A stretch of 64,000 bases of DNA from an uncultured Clostridia bacterium (GCA_947625735.1 CANQPL010000004.1:56681-120680); one strand, 5' to 3'. Numbered from the stretch's first letter, positions 35,018-44,553 are shown. A program made the numbers and translations. Notes: generated by a model not told the origin, from the letters alone.

Positions 35018-36547
35018 TTATGCGTCCGCACTTGTTCTGAACGGCGCAGCGGGAATACCGTTTTTGCCGAAAAGCGTAACATCTCCCCAGTTTACCCACT
35101 TAAAACGTGCATACTTAGGTTCATGAACCTCTTTTGCAGTAAGACGCACCTTTCCTCCGCTGAGGATCTGCGCCGCTGCGGGGTAGTATTTTTTATCCTT
35201 GCCCGCTATTTCAAAGCCGTCGGGAGTATCCGCCCCTTTGAGCACCAGTCCCGATGAAGCGTGTCTGAATTCGATAATAAAGCAGTCGTTATCGGCATAG
35301 GAGCGGTAATACACAGGACCATAGGCGGCGTCCTCGCTTATGCGCATATATGCGTGATAAAGTGCCTGCAAGGCAAGCCTTTCACCTACAGGGCGCTTGT
35401 CAACGGGGTGAATATTGCCGTATTCGCCGCAGTCAAGTGCAACGGCAATACCCGTGTTTGAAGTATCATGACAGACATTCATCTGCGCTTCACGGATAAG
35501 GCACCAGTTTTTCCTGTCCTCCTCTCCCCTGTTTATAAACATCGGGAGCTGCACCATAATAAAGGGCATATCGGGATCCTGCCATTCGGTGCGCCAGCGG
35601 TCAATAAGGAGTTTGAGCAGCTTCCCGTACATATGGGGCTTGTGATCGTCACTCTCCCCCTGATAATAAATAAAACCTTTAGCTGTGTAGGGAGCAATTC
35701 TTTTTATCATCGTTTCATAAAGACCGCCCGCCCTGAACGGAGACTTAGGACCCAAAGGCTCAGGCCATCTTGACGGACTGCCCGCATATTTCTGAGCGTC
35801 CTCCCAGCTCCCCTCGGGGTTTGCAGCATAAAATTCATCTATCTTAGGCTGCCATGCCGCCTCCCATTCACGGTATTCTCTCAGATCCTCAAGATAATCC
35901 TCAAAGGACTTGCCCTCCATAGCCTTGTCGTACTCGTCTGAATAGCTTTTTGTATCCGAATCGGTCAGAAGATCGGCTCTGTCAACCCATGCAGAAGCGG
36001 AAGTGCCGCCCCAATTGCAGCCGATTATCCCCACAGTAACGCCCAGCTCACGGGCTATCCTTTTGCCGAAATAATATCCTACCGCAGACCAGCATTTTGA
36101 ATTTTCGGGAGAGGGCAGCGCCCAGCCGCCGTTGCGCTCATCTATGTAAAAAAACTCGTCTATATAAGGATTTTTCTTTGTATAATAAAAACGCACATTG
36201 GAATCTGCTATATTTTCAAGCTCCTCCGCCCCGTGCTTTTCGTTCTGAAGCTCAAACTCCATATTGGACTGACCGCCTGCAATCCAGACCTCACCTACCA
36301 TAATATCGGAAAAGGTAACGGTCTCGCAGCCGTCTGTAACGCTCATTTCATAGGGACCCCCGTAGGTATTTACCGGAGGGAGCGTAACGCTCCATGTATT
36401 GTCAGTGCAAACTGCATCAGCAGTAAATCCGCAGAAGCTCACGCAGATATTTCTTCCGCTGTAATCGTGACCCCATACATAAATGGGCTTACCCATCTGA
36501 AATACCATATGGTCTGAAAATACAGCGGCAGCCTTTAATGAACTCAT
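35018..36547 (-). CDS. Sialate O-acetylesterase-like SGNH hydrolase
   Basis: 509 residues, domain SASA. VGEVWIAGGQSNMEFEL carries the nucleophile Ser in GQSNM. FIYYQGESDDH gives the oxyanion segment, and GNIHPVDKRPVGERLALQAL gives the catalytic Asp/His near the C-terminus. A beta-sandwich surrounds the catalytic core, as usual in the family. There is no signal peptide, so it should act in the cytosol on imported acetylated sugars. It precedes metF in the same direction with a 29-base gap, an unrelated neighbour. Confidence 0.88.
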   Translation of the reverse strand: MSSLKAAAVFSDHMVFQMGKPIYVWGHDYSGRNICVSFCGFTADAVCTDNTWSVTLPPVNTYGGPYEMSVTDGCETVTFSDIMVGEVWIAGGQSNMEFELQNEKHGAEELENIADSNVRFYYTKKNPYIDEFFYIDERNGGWALPSPENSKCWSAVGYYFGKRIARELGVTVGIIGCNWGGTSASAWVDRADLLTDSDTKSYSDEYDKAMEGKSFEDYLEDLREYREWEAAWQPKIDEFYAANPEGSWEDAQKYAGSPSRWPEPLGPKSPFRAGGLYETMIKRIAPYTAKGFIYYQGESDDHKPHMYGKLLKLLIDRWRTEWQDPDMPFIMVQLPMFINRGEEDRKNWCLIREAQMNVCHDTSNTGIAVALDCGEYGNIHPVDKRPVGERLALQALYHAYMRISEDAAYGPVYYRSYADNDCFIIEFRHASSGLVLKGADTPDGFEIAGKDKKYYPAAAQILSGGKVRLTAKEVHEPKYARFKWVNWGDVTLFGKNGIPAAPFRTSADA

Positions 36548-36604
36548 AACTTCTTCTCCCTTTCTTTTCGGACAGATGTCCGCATTACGATCATACTATA
36601 TTTT

Positions 36605-36633
36605 ATTTTACTATATTTTGCTGATAAAATCAA
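36605..36633 (-). promoter_or_regulatory. Candidate promoter upstream of the esterase gene
   Basis: Minus strand TTGATT, 17-base spacer, TAAAAT in a strongly AT-rich 250-base gap; about 58 bases to the start codon. Confidence 0.45.
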
Positions 36634-36748
36634 TAGTAAACTAAAAGAAAATTATTTTTTTATTTTTAAGATCATATTTTAAGCCGATATGACCGTATAA
36701 TGATGCAGCAAATGTCCGCAGATCTGACGACGGATAGATAAGGAACAG

Positions 36749-36787
36749 CAAAAAACAATGCCCTGCCGCAAAAAACGACAGAGCATT
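36749..36787 (-). terminator. Terminator of the GntR/ABC operon
   Basis: 9-bp stem with one G-U pair (CAGAGCATT 36779-36787 and AATGCCCTG 36757-36765 on the plus strand), followed on the minus strand by GTTTTTTG. It lies 15 bases after the permease stop. Confidence 0.78.
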
Positions 36788-36801
36788 TTCCTATCTGTTT
36801 C

Positions 36802-37458
36802 CTATTCAGACTTCCGCCCCGCAATGGCAGTCGATATCCCCCATGAAATAAGCACCGCTGCCGCCGAAAACAGGACTATAGCTGTCGGGTGCCGGGGCAA
36901 TTCCGTCAGAAACTTATCAAAAGCAGCCAATAAATGCCTGCCTGTGTCAGAACCCCTCATAAGCATTCCTGCAAGCAATGCCGTTACCACAAGGGTCACC
37001 AGAACGTATCTGCCTTTGATGTATCCTAAAGCATAATACCCGGGGAGCTGTATCACCGTAAATACAACGATTATCAGAGAACCGACAGCAAATGCCGGAA
37101 TTATTTCCTCGTGAAGAATACCATTGCCCATAATGTCCGAAGCTGTCATCTGCAGCACCATAAACAGCGGAAGTCCCGCTGCTCCTATCAGAAAATTAAA
37201 CAGATAACGCCCCGCCACAAGATGAGGAACAGACACAGGAAGTATGCCGTAAAGCCGCTCCATTCCGTTTTTTTCTGCAATTGCAAAGGTATAGCTCTGG
37301 GTCATGGAAATGAGCGATGCAGCAACGCTTGTCCCATAGACAAGGGACGAGCTTGGAAAAGCAATAATTCCCGCAAGGAGCATAGTAAATAAAAAGGTTT
37401 TTAAATAAGGCTTTACAAGGCTGAGATCAAGTCTTGCAGCGCTGATAATATCGCTCAT
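36802..37458 (-). CDS. ABC-2 type transporter permease
   Basis: 218 residues with about six membrane helices (for example LFTMLLAGIIAFPSSSLVYG, AVGSLIIVVFTVIQLPGYYALG, LVTLVVTALLAGMLM, AIVLFSAAAVLISWG). QSYTFAIAEKNGMERLYGILPVS is typical of the ABC2_membrane_5 family paired with YtrB/BcrA-type ATPases. It ends the GntR - ATPase - permease operon, one base after the ATPase's second fragment. Exported substrate unknown, often an antimicrobial peptide or lipid precursor. Confidence 0.85.
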   Translation of the reverse strand: MSDIISAARLDLSLVKPYLKTFLFTMLLAGIIAFPSSSLVYGTSVAASLISMTQSYTFAIAEKNGMERLYGILPVSVPHLVAGRYLFNFLIGAAGLPLFMVLQMTASDIMGNGILHEEIIPAFAVGSLIIVVFTVIQLPGYYALGYIKGRYVLVTLVVTALLAGMLMRGSDTGRHLLAAFDKFLTELPRHPTAIVLFSAAAVLISWGISTAIAGRKSE

Positions 37459-37459
37459 T

Positions 37460-38313
37460 TTAATTTTCCTCCTTTCGTGATACGAACACGATCACATCAT
37501 CAATTGAAGCATATTCACAGGCAAGACCCGGGAACAGATGAAGATCGCAGCTTCTTGCAAGCGCCTCAAAGCCTGTGGAATAAACACGTATGCCTATAAG
37601 CCGCTCCCGCATTTTGTCCGTAAGCTCCTCACGCCCTCCGCGTACAATGCGGAACATCTCCATAAATTCATCTGTTCTGCCCGTATAGAAAAGCTTCCCC
37701 TGTTGATGTAGGTAATGAAATCCGCTGCTTTCTGAAGATCCGCAGTAATATGTGTAGAAAAAAGCACACTGTGTTCCCCGTCCTCGATATATTCCGACAG
37801 CAGTCCCCGCAGCTCATCACGGGAAACAGGGTCAAGCCCGCTTGTAGGCTCATCGAGAATCAGCAACTTAGGGTCATAGGAAAAAGCAAAGGCAAGACTC
37901 AGCTTCATCTGCATACCCTTTGAAAGGTCGGATATATGCTTTTTCGGAGAAATGCCGAATCTTTCAAGAAGCTGTGAATATTTCCGGCTGTCAAAATTCT
38001 TATAAAAGGGGGCGACCGATCTTTCCACCTCTGACACTCTCCATTCAGCGCAGAAGAAGTTAGAATCGAATACCACTCCCACCATAGATTTTATTTTTCT
38101 TTCGTCCTTTATATTGTCAAGACCCATTATCTTCACGCTGCCCTCATCACGGGAGATCATTCCCGTGATGAGCTTAACGGTAGTGGTCTTGCCCGAACCG
38201 TTAGGACCTATAAGTCCCATGATATAGCCCTTCGGCAGAGTAAAACCGATGTCATTCAAGGTAAATTCAGGGTATTTTTTTGTAAGCCCCCGCACTTCAA
38301 GAAAATTATCCAT
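37460..38313 (-). pseudogene. ABC transporter ATPase disrupted by a single-base frameshift
   Basis: In two frames. The 5' part (38313 down to about 37700) has the Walker A GPNGSGKTTT, signature LSKGMQMKLSLAFA and Walker B LLILDEPTSGLDP, with STHITAD as the H-loop. At 37694-37700 the plus strand reads AAGCTTCCCC; the frame shifts after YINRG so that KLFYTGRTDEFMEMF... of the C-terminal domain continues in the next frame (to 37460). One base appears missing in the GGGGAAG run. An intact protein would be about 284 residues, as in YtrB/BcrA ATPases. All catalytic motifs precede the shift, so a shortened ATPase could still form. It overlaps the GntR gene by 8 bases. Confidence 0.8.
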
Positions 38314-38689
38314 TCTGATGTTCCTCCAATAAAATATCTACCATATGGTGAAGCTCCTTTTCGGTAATGCCCGCCGCCGTCACAGACTTAATTGCTTCAC
38401 GGATATGCTCCTCAGCGTTTCTTATCAGCTGTTCCCTTATAAGCTCGGAGCTGCTGCCCATAACAAAGCACCCTCGTCCCCGCATATTCTGCACAAAGCC
38501 CTCCTGTTCAAGCTCCGTATACGCCCTTGTCACAGTCAGAACGCTTATTTTAAGTTCCTTTGCAAGAGTGCGCAGTGAGGGCAGGGCAGTATTTTCGGCA
38601 AGCTCTCCCGACAATATGGCGGACTTTATCTGAGATTTTATCTGCTCATAAATCGGCACGCCCGAGGTGTTGGAAACGATCAGCTTCAA
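38306..38689 (-). CDS. GntR family repressor, YtrA subfamily
   Basis: 127 residues: winged helix (IYEQIKSQIKSAILSGELAENT, LPSLRTLAKELKISVLTVTRAYTELEQEGFV, MRGRGCFVM) plus a short helical tail of about 50 residues, the YtrA type that regulates ABC operons. Starts at TTG 38689 behind GGAGGAGG. A 30-bp palindrome covers its promoter. The operon codes for the ATPase and ABC-2 permease. Confidence 0.92.
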   Translation of the reverse strand: MKLIVSNTSGVPIYEQIKSQIKSAILSGELAENTALPSLRTLAKELKISVLTVTRAYTELEQEGFVQNMRGRGCFVMGSSSELIREQLIRNAEEHIREAIKSVTAAGITEKELHHMVDILLEEHQNG

Positions 38690-38714
38690 AGCTCCTCCTC
38701 CTTTCTGTTATAAC

Positions 38715-38764
38715 TGTTATACTGTTATGTATAACAGTATAACACATGATATCAAACTTGTCAA
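38715..38764 (-). promoter_or_regulatory. Promoter of the GntR/ABC operon with a 30-bp palindromic operator
   Basis: Minus strand TTGACA (38764-38759), 17 bases, TATACT (38741-38736). The near-perfect palindrome TGTTATACTGTTAT-GT-ATAACAGTATAACA (38715-38744) covers the -10, as expected for self-repression by the GntR/YtrA protein. Confidence 0.85.
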
Positions 38765-38805
38765 GGGGTTTTTAAAATTTTTTTGATAACATAAAAAAAC
38801 GCTGC

Positions 38806-38834
38806 TTGACACAGGGTACTTAATATGTTATCAT
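38806..38834 (+). promoter_or_regulatory. Promoter of the AgrA/AgrC-type operon
   Basis: TTGACA (38806-38811), 17 bases, TATCAT (38829-38834); the first start codon is 30 bases downstream. Confidence 0.7.
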
Positions 38835-38864
38835 ATTAACATCAAAAAGGGACAGGTGAATAAA

Positions 38865-39578
38865 ATGCTAAAAATTGCAATTTGCGATGATGATGAAACT
38901 CATATTTCGGCATTGCGGAAAATGATCGGAGAATGGTCAGAAAGCAAGCCCTTTGCGGTTATAATATACGAATACCGCAGTGCGGAGGGCTTTCTGTTTT
39001 CATATGACAGCACTCCCTGTGACCTTATGCTTTTAGACATTGAAATGAAAAAAATAAACGGTATGGAGCTTGCAAAAAGGCTGCGCAAAAACGGAGATAT
39101 GCTCCCCATAATTTTTATCACGGGATATTCAGAGTACATGGGTGAGGGCTACGATGTGCAGGCGCTGCATTTCCTGCTCAAGCCCGTAAAAAAAGAAAAG
39201 CTGTTTGACATTCTTGACAGATACACAGAAAAACACGATCCAAAAAAGGATATCGTGCTTTCCTGTGACGATAAAAGCATTCGTGCAGATCCCGAAAATA
39301 TCCGTTACTGTGAGGCAAGAGGAAAGAAAACCGAGGTGCATATTGCGGACGGAAATATTCATATCTGTCACACGGGAATAAACGAGCTTCAAAAAATTCT
39401 GGGGGAAAATTTTATTTTCTGTCACCGTTCTTATCTTGTAAATCTTCTCTTTATAAAAAGCATTTCAAAAACAGAAATTGAAATTGACGGCGGTGAAAAA
39501 ATTCCCCTGTCAAGACGGCTTTACAAAGAAGTCAACGCACGGTTCATTGAATTTTATACCGGAGGAGCAAACCCATGA
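38865..39578 (+). CDS. LytTR response regulator, AgrA/VirR-like
   Basis: 237 residues. The receiver domain (1-120) shows the acidic pair ICDDDE, phospho-accepting Asp in LMLLDIEMKKING and KPVKKEK (conserved Lys). The LytTR DNA-binding domain (about 130-235) shows ENIRYCEARGKKTEVHI and FIFCHRSYLVNLLFIKSISKTEIEI. Start ATG 38865 preferred over the upstream in-frame GTG 38856. It overlaps the kinase gene by 4 bases. It presumably controls the adjoining exporter genes. Confidence 0.92.
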   Translation: MLKIAICDDDETHISALRKMIGEWSESKPFAVIIYEYRSAEGFLFSYDSTPCDLMLLDIEMKKINGMELAKRLRKNGDMLPIIFITGYSEYMGEGYDVQALHFLLKPVKKEKLFDILDRYTEKHDPKKDIVLSCDDKSIRADPENIRYCEARGKKTEVHIADGNIHICHTGINELQKILGENFIFCHRSYLVNLLFIKSISKTEIEIDGGEKIPLSRRLYKEVNARFIEFYTGGANP

Positions 39579-40312
39579 AAACAGGTCTTATAATATTTTC
39601 AGTAATTTTTATTTTTGTGTTTTTAGTTCTCATATATTTTTGTTTCAGAAAAATACTATACAATATGATAGACCGCAGGATAGAACGATTTCAGAGTGAG
39701 CTTATCGAAAAGCAGGTGCGTGAAATTGAGAATATGTACCGTCAGATAAGGGGCTGGCGGCACGACTACCGCAATCATATCCAGAACATGAAAATTCAGC
39801 TTGCGGACAAAAATTACTGCAAACTGAATGAATATCTTGATTCCCTCGCCTGTGACCTTGATACAGTGGATACGGTAATAAAAACGGGAAATGTTATGGC
39901 AGATGCCATACTTAACAGTAAGCTGAACGCTGCCGGAAAATTAAATATCCGTCTGAATGTTAAAGCAAATATCCCCGGTCAAATAAAAATGACCGATGTG
40001 GAATTATGCTCAGTTCTCGGAAATATGCTTGACAATGCAATTGAAGCCTGTGCAGCACTTCCCGAAAATGAGCGTTTTATGCGTGTTTATATCGGCAGAT
40101 TAAAGGGGCAGCTTTATCTTTCGGTGCAGAATTCTGCGGGAAAGGTACGCAAGGAAAAGGGCGCATATATCTCCACAAAAAGCGATTCTAAAGAGCATGG
40201 ATACGGACTTTTCCGAATTGACAGAATTGCAAAAAAGTACGGCGGATATGTAAACCGACAGAATGAGGAGGGTGTTTTTGCCGCCGAAATTATGATACCT
40301 TTGACAGCATAA
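39575..40312 (+). CDS. Short GHKL-type sensor histidine kinase, AgrC-like
   Basis: 245 residues. One N-terminal membrane helix (about 3-25) replaces the six to seven of AgrC. Then a coiled linker, the phospho-accepting His in GWRHDYRNHIQNMK, and an ATPase domain with LGNMLDNAIEACAALPENER (N box) and SKEHGYGLFRIDRIAKKYGG (G box). With no large sensor region, it may detect a membrane signal or work with another membrane protein such as the adjacent exporters. Ends at a terminator. Confidence 0.9.
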   Translation: MKTGLIIFSVIFIFVFLVLIYFCFRKILYNMIDRRIERFQSELIEKQVREIENMYRQIRGWRHDYRNHIQNMKIQLADKNYCKLNEYLDSLACDLDTVDTVIKTGNVMADAILNSKLNAAGKLNIRLNVKANIPGQIKMTDVELCSVLGNMLDNAIEACAALPENERFMRVYIGRLKGQLYLSVQNSAGKVRKEKGAYISTKSDSKEHGYGLFRIDRIAKKYGGYVNRQNEEGVFAAEIMIPLTA

Positions 40313-40332
40313 TTACCATTCGTTCTTTATTC

Positions 40333-40371
40333 TGACCTTTCGTTCCGAAATTCGCACGAAAGGTCATTTTT
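40333..40371 (+). terminator. Terminator after the histidine kinase gene
   Basis: Perfect 11-bp stem TGACCTTTCGT (40333-40343) / ACGAAAGGTCA (40356-40366) then five T residues. It separates the two-component pair from the exporters. Confidence 0.85.
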
Positions 40372-40398
40372 GTGGTATCATAAAAAAGAGGTGATATT

Positions 40399-42270
40399 AT
40401 GGTAAAGGTCACAAAATGGAGCAAGACAAAAAAGAACGCCGATTGGGCAAATTACAAAGCGGAAATAAAAGCCTTAAAATACGGTATCTTGAATAACGTT
40501 ATGTTCGTTATGAAAGAGCTTTTCCGCTTCGATAAATTAATGTTTTTATGTATTTTTCTGTTTGCTTTCGGGTTTTATTTCAGCAATCTTTTATCGGTCT
40601 ATATCAGCAAATATGTGGTGGAGCTTGCCGCCGCAGGCTTTGGGGACAAGCGGCTTATTTTGATCTGTCTTGGGATATTGGTCGGAATATCTGTAAGCGC
40701 ATTCATTGCCGAAAGCGCAGGAAATTATAAAGGATTTATCGGCTTTAGAAAATTTAACGATCACCTTTGCGGGGAAATTATGCATAAATCACTTACAACT
40801 GATTATGAAAATTGCGAAAGCTCGGACAAAGCCGATAAGCTCAACAAAGCAGTCAACGCACTGAATGTAGCGGCAATGAATACGCCCGTAAACGTCAGAG
40901 GAAGTATACGGCACATTCTGGAATTTTTCACATATTCGGCAATACTTTCGGTGCTCGATATACGTCTTGTGCCGGTGATAGTTATCCCTGCCGCTTTGGG
41001 ATATTTCTGCGAACGTCACAAAATGCTCTGGGTCTGGAATATGGCTGATTTTTGGCAGAAATCCGAAAGGCGGATAAGTTACATTAACAAAATAAGCGGC
41101 GATTTCCGGAACGCAAAGGATACCCGTATTTATAATATGCAAAGCTGGTTCAATAAAGCGTGGAAACGCTCCGCAGACGAGCGTCTTAAATGGTATACCG
41201 AGCAGGACGCATGGGAATTCCGTCACAATATTTTCGGCTCAATTGCGGCATTTATCGGCGATCTGGCGGCGTATATCTATGTTATTTATCTTGTTATGGC
41301 AGGAAATATCGGCGCAGGTGATTTTGTGCTGTATTTCAATTCAATAATGCGGCTTTCCACTGCGGTAAAGGATTGGTTGAATAATTTTTCGGGTTATCAG
41401 TGGATCTCTAATAATGTAAATTACATTCGCGAATATCTTGAAATGCCCGATAAAACAAATCGCGGCGAGGGCAAAAAAATTCCCGATGAAAAATGTTAAA
41501 TTGAATTTAAAAATGTAAGCTATAAATATTCCGGTGCGGAAAATTTTACAATTAAAGACCTTTCTTTTACTCTCCACAAAGGCGAAAAACTTGCCCTTGT
41601 GGGACTTAACGGCGCAGGAAAAACAACAATTGTAAAACTTATGTGCGGACTTTATGATCCCACGGAGGGAGAAATTTTTCTTAACGGAATAAACGTTAAA
41701 AATTTCAACCGTGAGGAATATTTCAAATTATTTTCCGCCGTATTTCAGGATATTTTTCCTATCGCCGCAAGCGTTTCGGAAAATGTTGCGGGAAGTATTG
41801 AGATAAGCAAAGAAAAACTTTCCGATTGTATGAAAAAAGCGGGAATTTATGATAAAATAAACAGTCTTCCAGAAAAGGAAAATACAAAATTAGTCCGTGG
41901 AATTTACGATGATTCATTGGAATTATCCGGCGGTGAGACTCAAAAGCTCGCTCTGGCAAAAGCACTTTACAAAAACGCACCCATACTTCTTCTGGACGAG
42001 CCTACCGCCGCTCTTGACCCAATTGCCGAACAGGAAATGTATATGAATTATCTTGATTTTTCTAAGGAAAGGACTTGCGTTTTCATTTCTCACAGATTGG
42101 CTTCAACACGGTTCTGCGACAAAATAATGCTGATAGAAAACGGTGAGATCGCCGAGCTTGGGACACATCCCGAGCTTATGCTCAAAGGCGGCAAATACGC
42201 CGAATTATTCAATATCCAAAGCAGTTATTACAACGATGAAAATGTTAATAAGGAGGCAGATTGTTTATGA
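40399..42270 (+). pseudogene. ABC exporter (membrane domain plus ATPase) interrupted by an in-frame stop
   Basis: Membrane domain (40399-41499, 366 residues) with several helices, followed in the same frame by the ATPase domain to 42270. At 41497 the codon TAA replaces one sense codon in PDEKC-stop-IEFKNVSYKY. The region after the stop is intact: GLNGAGKTT (Walker A), LSGGETQKLALAKAL, LLLDEPTAALDP and FISHRLAS. A re-start at 41599 would lose the Walker A start and is not plausible. Frame and all motifs are otherwise preserved, so a recent nonsense change or a sequence error. It is close in design to the next gene and overlaps it by ATGA; the two may form a heterodimeric exporter. Confidence 0.8.
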
Positions 42271-44177
42271 AAAAGAAGAACGCGGACGATATGACTTTCA
42301 AAGAAAAAATAATTATTTTAAAACGCTGCGTAAAATTTATAAACAGCGCGGACAGGGGAAGAATTTTGCGGGATATTTTATCACTTCTGCCCGATATAAT
42401 AAGTACATTTTCGGGAATTTTCCTTGCTTCTCTGGTGATCGACGGAGTTGTAAACGCAAAGCCCGCAGAGGAGCTTATTTTCTCCGCTGTTATAATTTGC
42501 GGGATAAATTTAATTGTTTCTATTATGCGTAATATTATAAATGCAAAATATAATCGTCACGATTTTCTTTATAATGAAAATACCAAAAGAAAGATCACTG
42601 AAAAAATTTTAAATATAGATTATGTAAAAGCGGAGGACACGGAAACATTAAATTCCGCACAGGCTGCGAAAAATTATTTGTATGGGAATAATGTCAGTAT
42701 TTTTGCCGTAAGCGGCGACATTAAATGGATGTTCGAGGGGGTTATTACCGTAATAACGGGAATTATCCTTATTGCTCCGACCATATTTTCAAAATCGGAA
42801 AGCACTGACGGAATTATGGGATTTATCGGTTCACCGTGGGGAGCTTTAACGGTATTTCTGATAATTATTCCTCTTATTTTATTCAGATCAAAATTTATTG
42901 ATTCGGAACAGTCCAAAAAAATGGGTGAAGTTTTTAGCGATAAGGAAGTTCTTCAGGCAGATAGGATACAAAATCATTTCAGAAATTATGCGCTTAACAA
43001 TTACCGAAGCGGAAAAGACGTAAGGATTTATGATGAAAGTGAGCTTGTCCTCAAAAAATATAATGAAAATGCAAAAATTAATTATTCCAAATGGACAAAA
43101 TTCTTTTGGAAAATAAATTTAAAAAACGGCGAGGGCTGTTTTGTTACCTTATTAATAAATATTTTGCTGTACGGATTTGCGGTGGCAAGGGCTGTCGGCG
43201 GTGCTATGACAATTGGAGAAATAGTGGGAGTTGTTATGTATTTTAATCAGATAACACAGGGGATAAACGGCATTTCAGACTATTTTTCGCAAATGCTTGT
43301 AGCCGCGCCTTTCTGCAAAAAGGTATTTGATTTTCTGGAAATTCCCGATGAAAAATACAAGGGAACACTGCCCACCGAAAAGCGGGACGACAATGAGTAT
43401 GAATTTGAATTTTCCCATGTTTATTTTAAATATCCGGGTACCGAAAATTACGTTTTAAAGGATATTAATTTAAAATGGAAAATAGGCGAAAAAATGGCTC
43501 TTGTGGGACGGAACGGCTGCGGAAAATCCACACTTGTAAAGCTGCTTTGCAGGCTTTACGATCCAACTGAGGGAACAATTACACTCAACGGCATCGACAT
43601 TAAAAAATACAAATACGAAGATTACATGGCGTTATTTTCCGTTGTATTTCAGGATTCTAAAATATTTTCATTTTCAATGGCGGAAAATGTTGCCGCCGAC
43701 ATCGAATATGACAGCGAACAGGTCACTGATTGCGTTATCCGTGCGGGTTTGGGTGAACGTTTAAAAACCATGGAAAATGGCATTGAAACAATTATGTACA
43801 AGGATTCTGACGAAAACGGAGTTGAAATATCAGGCGGTGAAATGCAGAAACTCTGTCTTGCAAGAGCAGTTTATAAAGGCGCGCCGTTTATCGTTCTGGA
43901 CGAACCCACAGCCGCCCTTGACCCTATTTCCGAATATGATATCTACACGAAATTCAACGGGATAGTGGGAACACGCACGGCGATATATATTTCCCACAGG
44001 CTTTCCTCCTGCCGTTTCTGCGATGAAATTACCGTTATGAATAACGGTGAGATAGTGGAACGAGGCTCACACGATGCACTTCTTGAAAAGGGCGGATATT
44101 ACATGAATTTGTGGAATGCACAGGCGGAGTATTATAAAACGGTATCTTCACGGACGAAAAACGAAAAAGGAGCATAA
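42267..44177 (+). CDS. ABC exporter, fused membrane and ATPase domains
   Basis: 636 residues. Membrane domain (1-360) with about six helices, ATPase domain (380-636) with VGRNGCGKSTLVKL (Walker A), ISGGEMQKLCLARAV (signature), FIVLDEPTAALDP (Walker B) and YISHRLSS (H-loop). Similar to lipid, peptide and lantibiotic exporters of clostridia. RBS AAGGAGG lies ten bases before ATG 42267; the TTG of the ORF track is less likely. Forms a pair with the preceding, interrupted exporter gene. No precursor peptide gene is visible nearby. Confidence 0.9.
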   Translation: MKKKNADDMTFKEKIIILKRCVKFINSADRGRILRDILSLLPDIISTFSGIFLASLVIDGVVNAKPAEELIFSAVIICGINLIVSIMRNIINAKYNRHDFLYNENTKRKITEKILNIDYVKAEDTETLNSAQAAKNYLYGNNVSIFAVSGDIKWMFEGVITVITGIILIAPTIFSKSESTDGIMGFIGSPWGALTVFLIIIPLILFRSKFIDSEQSKKMGEVFSDKEVLQADRIQNHFRNYALNNYRSGKDVRIYDESELVLKKYNENAKINYSKWTKFFWKINLKNGEGCFVTLLINILLYGFAVARAVGGAMTIGEIVGVVMYFNQITQGINGISDYFSQMLVAAPFCKKVFDFLEIPDEKYKGTLPTEKRDDNEYEFEFSHVYFKYPGTENYVLKDINLKWKIGEKMALVGRNGCGKSTLVKLLCRLYDPTEGTITLNGIDIKKYKYEDYMALFSVVFQDSKIFSFSMAENVAADIEYDSEQVTDCVIRAGLGERLKTMENGIETIMYKDSDENGVEISGGEMQKLCLARAVYKGAPFIVLDEPTAALDPISEYDIYTKFNGIVGTRTAIYISHRLSSCRFCDEITVMNNGEIVERGSHDALLEKGGYYMNLWNAQAEYYKTVSSRTKNEKGA

Positions 44178-44244
44178 AAAATCCCATTCTCATAGGAAAT
44201 ATATGCATATCCCTGCCTTGACAGGTGCGGACAGAAAATATAAC

Positions 44245-44280
44245 AAAAAGCCCATAAACTGTGTGTTCATGGGCTTTTTT
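44245..44280. terminator. Bidirectional terminator between the exporter and tRNA-Leu
   Basis: 11-bp stem AAAAAGCCCAT (44245-44255) / ATGGGCTTTTT (44269-44279); gives U-runs on both strands. Confidence 0.85.
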
Positions 44281-44282
44281 AG

Positions 44283-44362
44283 TGCGGGTGACAGGACTTG
44301 AACCTGCACGCTTGCGCAATAGATCCTAAGTCTATCGTGTCTGCCAATTTCACCACACCCGC
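44283..44362 (-). tRNA. tRNA-Leu, anticodon UAG
   Basis: On the minus strand GCGGGTG...CACCCGC form a 7-bp acceptor stem, discriminator A follows. The anticodon stem ATAGA/TCTAT encloses loop CTTAGGA with anticodon TAG (reads CUA and related leucine codons). A long class II variable arm (TGCGCAAGCG) and the T-loop GGTTCAAGTCC complete the fold. It is a single tRNA gene. No CCA is encoded. Confidence 0.93.
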
Positions 44363-44524
44363 ATATTAAGTGTCGTTTTCCGCATATCCGAAAAATTACC
44401 TTTTCATTATACCACAGACAGCCGAAAGCGTCAAGCAGTTTTTTACTTTTTTTGCATAGTGTGCAAAGTTTTATTGTATGTTTGTGCAAGATGCTAAAAT
44501 ATTTATAAAATATGAGCTTTATCA

Positions 44525-44553
44525 TTGACTTTTTATATTAAATATGGTATAAT
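44525..44553 (+). promoter_or_regulatory. Promoter of the orphan solute-binding protein gene
   Basis: TTGACT (44525-44530), 17 bases, TATAAT (44548-44553). Leader of about 110 bases with a short TTTGTAAA...TTTACAAA inverted repeat (44591-44626). Confidence 0.75.

Noticed and set aside
34989-36700. SAM or cobalamin riboswitch upstream of the metF-metH genes
   Set aside because: The gap before metF is 29 bases and the region upstream of the esterase gene shows no S-box or B12-box sequence.
41497-41499. Stop-codon readthrough or recoding in the ABC exporter
   Set aside because: TAA is the least recoded stop and no recoding signal is visible; a nonsense change or sequence error is the simpler reading. 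It is kept as a finding only for verification.
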